Assembly (NCBI RefSeq): GCF_001005825.1
Contig: NZ_LBHV01000001.1
Coordinates: 434,001 to 498,000, forward strand
Source of the DNA: Rhizobium sp. LC145
GTDB taxonomy: Bacteria > Pseudomonadota > Alphaproteobacteria > Rhizobiales > Rhizobiaceae
Direction of reading: 5' to 3'
Length of the DNA stretch: 64,000 nt
Within the stretch, counting starts at the first letter, position 1. Each line of letters opens with the position of its first letter. Positions 61,237-64,000 of the stretch are shown here, one piece after another. Made by a program: the position numbers and the translations under genes. Under the pieces are notes generated by a model that searched no databases, was not told the DNA's origin, and saw nothing but the letters and a program-made list of their open reading frames with translations.

Positions 61237-61315
61237 TTTGAACTCCGTCCCGTTTGTCTACAGGGCGGAGAATGGTTCAAATTTTAGTTGTCAGAAATTC
61301 GCACGTAGAGGCTAA

Positions 61316-61339
61316 CACATAGGCCTTCGTACGTATGTG
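61316..61339. promoter_or_regulatory. Candidate lux-box-like inverted repeat before luxI
   Basis: CACATA (61316-61321) and TATGTG (61334-61339) flank a 12-base spacer that contains TTCGTACG. The total length of 24 and the position, about 80-100 bp upstream of the luxI start, suit a LuxR-AHL binding site. Confidence 0.4.
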
Positions 61340-61346
61340 GGAGGGG

Positions 61347-62084
61347 TTATCCCCGGATGAGACGCAGCGCCATCGCCTTCGCCACAGCTTGCGAGAGATT
61401 GGCGCAATCCAGCTTGAAGCGCACCGATCGCATATAGGTGCGCACCGTATGCTCGGAGATCGCCAGGATGATCGCGATGTCTTTGGATTCCTTGCCCTGA
61501 CTGATCCAGTAGAGCGTTTCCAGTTCGCGCGGGCTGATCTGCGGGAAGGGATCCTTGTCACCGTAGAGCTCCACCACCGCCTTGCGGTGGAGAGTGTGCG
61601 CCAACTCCGCCCAGTCCTGCTGGTGGCGTTGCAGATAGCCTTCCCAATCCGTCACATGCGGATGCGCATTGAACGATACCAGTGCGCGCCTGGATACCTT
61701 GTCGATTACCGGAATCGAGTAGCCGTTCGGACTGAGGCCGCTCGTCTGGAAATCGGAGAAGAGTTCGAAACACTCCGGACCGACGTCAACCTCGGTCCAG
61801 CTGAACGGTAGCTGCCGCAGGAGCCCTTCCCGCACGATCGGATCGATCGTGACATATCCCTTGAGGAGATAACGCGCGACCCAGCCATCCGGATAGGTCG
61901 TGCGCACGAAGGGTGCGTCGACTGCCGTCCCGCGCGCAATCGTCTGTGCATGATGATAGGTCACATGCGCGACCTCCTCATAGCAGTCCCGAAGCGCCGC
62001 GATCGCCGCCCCGACATTGGCCGCCGACTTTATTGCCGCAAACGCCTTTTCGTATATGAGGGTCTCGCTATCATCTACCGTCAT
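61347..62084 (-). CDS. LuxR-family AHL-responsive regulator
   Basis: A 245-residue quorum-sensing regulator. The autoinducer domain keeps W68, Y72, D81 and W96 (GWVARYLLKGYVTIDPIV and PFSWTEVD), the residues that grip AHLs. The C-terminal LuxR HTH is ISPRELETLYWISQGKESKD then ISEHTVRTYMRSVRFKL. The ATG at 62084 gives the normal family length; the frame runs to 62249, but the extra residues are unlike LuxR. It pairs with the LuxI gene downstream. Confidence 0.92.
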   Translation of the reverse strand: MTVDDSETLIYEKAFAAIKSAANVGAAIAALRDCYEEVAHVTYHHAQTIARGTAVDAPFVRTTYPDGWVARYLLKGYVTIDPIVREGLLRQLPFSWTEVDVGPECFELFSDFQTSGLSPNGYSIPVIDKVSRRALVSFNAHPHVTDWEGYLQRHQQDWAELAHTLHRKAVVELYGDKDPFPQISPRELETLYWISQGKESKDIAIILAISEHTVRTYMRSVRFKLDCANLSQAVAKAMALRLIRG

Positions 62085-62145
62085 CGCCTGCGCCCCAACT
62101 TTATGGCCGAAACGTAACGGTTGCATTGTAAGCAAGCAAGGGTCC

Positions 62146-62161
62146 TCGTACATGTGTACGA
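62146..62161. promoter_or_regulatory. 16-bp inverted repeat upstream of luxR
   Basis: TCGTACATGTGTACGA has perfect 7-bp arms with a 2-base centre, 62 bp upstream of the luxR start and 36 bp upstream of a divergent ATG at 62197. It shares TCGTAC with the repeat before luxI and may be a binding site for the same regulator. Confidence 0.45.
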
Positions 62162-62247
62162 TGTGACAATGCGAAGGCGCCGTGCTAGCAGACCTTATGC
62201 GTAATGATGGCAAATTACCCAGCGATACGGTCGGAGGCGCTTGTTCC

Positions 62248-62433
62248 ATGACGGTGCATCAAGCTCTCGCCGCCCTGAGTATCTACGGAGATTTGGCGGG
62301 GTCGGAAACGCTCACGCGCGCATTGGTCGCCGAGCGCACCGGATCGCTCGATCAGGCAGCCTTCTGGATCGATGTGTATCAGGAACTCTGCCACGAGAGA
62401 GCGGGTAGCGAAGAGCCGCCGGATCACTCGTAG
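62248..62433 (+). CDS. Small hypothetical protein divergent from luxR
   Basis: A 61-residue frame (MTVHQALAALSIYGDLAGSE at the start, ending EEPPDHS) with helical, acidic character. GGAGG lies twelve bases upstream of the ATG; in-frame starts at 62182 and 62197 are also possible. No family recognised. Its position across the shared promoter from luxR could place it under quorum control. Confidence 0.5.
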   Translation: MTVHQALAALSIYGDLAGSETLTRALVAERTGSLDQAAFWIDVYQELCHERAGSEEPPDHS

Positions 62434-62554
62434 GATGCGATTCGGCCCCCGCTTTTCAGGGCCGGCTGCTCGCTCATAGCAGATCGCGGGCGTGGCATTC
62501 GTGCGCCGCCATTCCGATGCAGGAACAATTTGCGTCCGCAGATGTTTGCCGCCC

Positions 62555-63067
62555 ATGGTTGACCAACGAACCGATTCTTCCCGGTCTGGAGCCCGGTTTC
62601 CGACCGCGGCTGGCATTTTCTTCGGGCTTGGTCTCGGCGGATTCTTCGATGGGATCGTCCTGCATCAGGTCCTCCAATGGCACCATATGGCGACAAGCGC
62701 GGGATATTCCGCCGACAGTGTCGAAAACCTGAGGCTCAACATCCTGCTCGACGGCCTCTTCCACATCTGTACTTACATTTTCGTGGTGATCGGGCTGGTG
62801 ATCCTCTGGCGTTCGGCGCATCGCAGGCATCTCTACTGGTCGAGCAAGATGCTGGTCGGCTCGATGCTGATGGGTTTCGGCCTGTTCAACCTCGTCGAAG
62901 GCCTGATCAATCATCAGATCCTCGGCCTTCACCACGTGAACGAGACGGTGCCGCGCGAACAATGGATCTATTGGGATATGGGCTTCCTGGCCTGGGGCGC
63001 CCTCATGCTTGCCGGCGGCTGGGTACTCTCAAGGGTCGGCAAACACGAGAGCCCGTCCGAGCGGTGA
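62555..63067 (+). CDS. DUF2243 membrane protein
   Basis: A 170-residue membrane protein with four segments. GIFFGLGLGGFFDGIVLHQV and NLRLNILLDGLFHICTYIFV carry the conserved Asp/His residues of DUF2243, and FGLFNLVEGLINHQILGLHH repeats the pattern in the second half; the paired His residues could hold metal or heme. Function unknown. The ATG at 62555 is preferred because the earlier 21 residues of the longer frame are unlike the family. Confidence 0.85.
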   Translation: MVDQRTDSSRSGARFPTAAGIFFGLGLGGFFDGIVLHQVLQWHHMATSAGYSADSVENLRLNILLDGLFHICTYIFVVIGLVILWRSAHRRHLYWSSKMLVGSMLMGFGLFNLVEGLINHQILGLHHVNETVPREQWIYWDMGFLAWGALMLAGGWVLSRVGKHESPSER

Positions 63068-63151
63068 CCCGCCTTCCGGCGGCCACATCCTTACGTGGTG
63101 GAACAAATTCCCCGAACGAGCATTGTGTGGGAGGACAAGGAGGAAGTGAAC

Positions 63152-63445
63152 ATGACTATGGACCCGTATGACAACAAGCCAGATCTCCGGACGACTCCGG
63201 AATCTCCGCGTCGTTCCATGTGGGGTGCCTGGATTGCCGTGATTGCGGTCATCCTGGTCGGTGCCTTCATATGGTCGCAGATGGGCAACTCGCCCACGGA
63301 CCCGGCAACCACGTCGTCCACGACACCGCCGCCGGCCACCAGTGAGCCCGCCACGCCTTCACCGGCTCCGGCAACTCCTGGCGCACCGCCTGCAGGCAGC
63401 CCGGCTCCGGCTACTCCGTCGACGGGCGGCAATACGCAGCCGTAA
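63152..63445 (+). CDS. Small single-span membrane protein with Pro/Thr/Ala-rich tail
   Basis: A 97-residue protein: a polar N-terminus, one membrane segment (GAWIAVIAVILVGAFIWSQM) and a low-complexity tail of Pro, Ala, Thr and Ser that would lie in the periplasm. GGAGG is eight bases upstream of the ATG. Such proteins are common in Rhizobiales without known role; the tail could span the peptidoglycan. Confidence 0.75.
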   Translation: MTMDPYDNKPDLRTTPESPRRSMWGAWIAVIAVILVGAFIWSQMGNSPTDPATTSSTTPPPATSEPATPSPAPATPGAPPAGSPAPATPSTGGNTQP

Positions 63446-63548
63446 CGGTGTCGAAAGCCATATGCCTTCAGCCGCCGGCTTCCGTGCGAAAGCCGGCGGT
63501 TTTCCCGCGTCCCTGCTTCGGTCGGGATGTCGCATGAGATCAGCGAGG

Positions 63549-64000
63549 TCAGATGTGAAGCGTGCCTTCCGCCAGCGGCACCGCCTGGCCCCCGATCCTG
63601 GCTCTGGCAATCTCGCCTTCCTTCACGTCGATATGCAGATGGATATAGGAGGGACGGCCCATCTCCACCCCCTGCTCCACCAGAACCGGATGATGCCCTT
63701 CCGGAAGCGCGTCGAAATGCTGGATCGTGCCTGAAAGTGCCGCGACCGCCGCCCCCGTTGCGGGATCTTCGGCAATCCCCATGTCGGGCGAGAACATGCG
63801 GGCATGGAATTTCGCCTGATGATGCACGCCGCCGCGGCAATAGACGTAAGCCGAGGCGAGCCCGCCCTCCACGAAGGGAGCGGCCTTTTCCCACAGCATC
63901 GTATCGAACTCCATTTCCTGCACGGCGGCCAAATTGTGCAGCGGCACCATAAGGAAGGGCACGCCGGCACTCCAGATGGAGGCGACGTGATTCTCGAAGC
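63549..64000 (-). CDS. PhzF-family isomerase/epimerase, 5' end outside window
   Basis: The C-terminal ~150 residues of a PhzF-type protein are visible up to the window edge. GVPFLMVPL, MFSPDMGIAEDPATGAAVAA (the family hallmark with the conserved D-P-A-T-G-A) and the final QGVEMGRPSYIHLHIDVKEG are diagnostic. The fold is related to diaminopimelate epimerase; in phenazine makers it isomerises DHHA, but in rhizobia such genes are generic and not in phenazine clusters. The frame is open through base 64000 with no start in view. Confidence 0.9.
   Translation of the reverse strand, partial: FENHVASIWSAGVPFLMVPLHNLAAVQEMEFDTMLWEKAAPFVEGGLASAYVYCRGGVHHQAKFHARMFSPDMGIAEDPATGAAVAALSGTIQHFDALPEGHHPVLVEQGVEMGRPSYIHLHIDVKEGEIARARIGGQAVPLAEGTLHI

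Overview
The window is a GC-rich chromosomal segment of an alphaproteobacterium, most likely a member of the Rhizobiales close to Rhizobium, Sinorhizobium or Agrobacterium. The evidence is the dimeric 404-aa isocitrate dehydrogenase, several DUF1127 proteins, a fused SecDF, a PmtA-like phospholipid methyltransferase, a 42-bp inverted-repeat intergenic element of rhizobial RIME type, and a bmt/MttB betaine cluster. About 65 protein genes, one tRNA-Lys(CTT) and no rRNA or CRISPR array are visible. No database search was possible, so family calls rest on motif recognition.

Left part (1-17.8 kb): a sugar ABC transporter (binding protein plus a cut-off permease) divergent from its LacI regulator, with three related operator-like sites between them. 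Then follow rpsD, a TerC-type membrane protein, a HerA/DUF87 ATPase, a VOC protein, two LysE exporters around a GFA protein, an orphan HigA-like antitoxin between 32-bp direct repeats, murI overlapping a TrmJ-type methyltransferase, a FUSC exporter, icd, a GNAT acetyltransferase and a glutathione transferase.

Centre (18-37 kb): a coherent betaine/one-carbon island. It holds a quaternary-amine ABC binding protein and ATPase with no permease, bmt, an Fe-S protein, a non-pyrrolysine MttB-family methyltransferase, its B12-binding corrinoid protein, DUF1638 and 'virulence factor' domain proteins, a MetV-like plus MetF-like pair, a methyl-THF:corrinoid methyltransferase, a RACo-type corrinoid activator, LysR and GlxA/AraC regulators, and a dimethylglycine-dehydrogenase-like flavoenzyme. 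Read together: MttB moves a methyl from a betaine to the corrinoid protein, the pterin enzyme moves it to THF, MetVF oxidises methyl-THF, Bmt can divert a methyl to homocysteine, the activator rescues oxidised cobalamin, and the DMGDH-like enzyme continues demethylation. Four enzymes carry Arg/Gly-rich tails at one terminus, and the mttB frame stays open for 34 codons past its stop, ending in a TTGA overlap with the next gene.

Right part (37-64 kb): a large MscS-type channel; small stress and housekeeping proteins; a type-I argC that looks acquired, in AT-richer DNA with an attenuator-like terminator and a short leader ORF; an FMN reductase; a COG4529-like FAD protein; a receiver-only regulator; a second TerC protein; a cytochrome c-linked molybdenum hydroxylase operon; secDF; TetR plus PmtA-like; an APC permease; HAD; MFS; and tRNA-Lys. 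Immediately after the tRNA is a luxR-luxI quorum-sensing pair followed by a 59-aa gene. The window closes with DUF2243, a Pro/Thr-rich membrane protein and a truncated PhzF-family gene.
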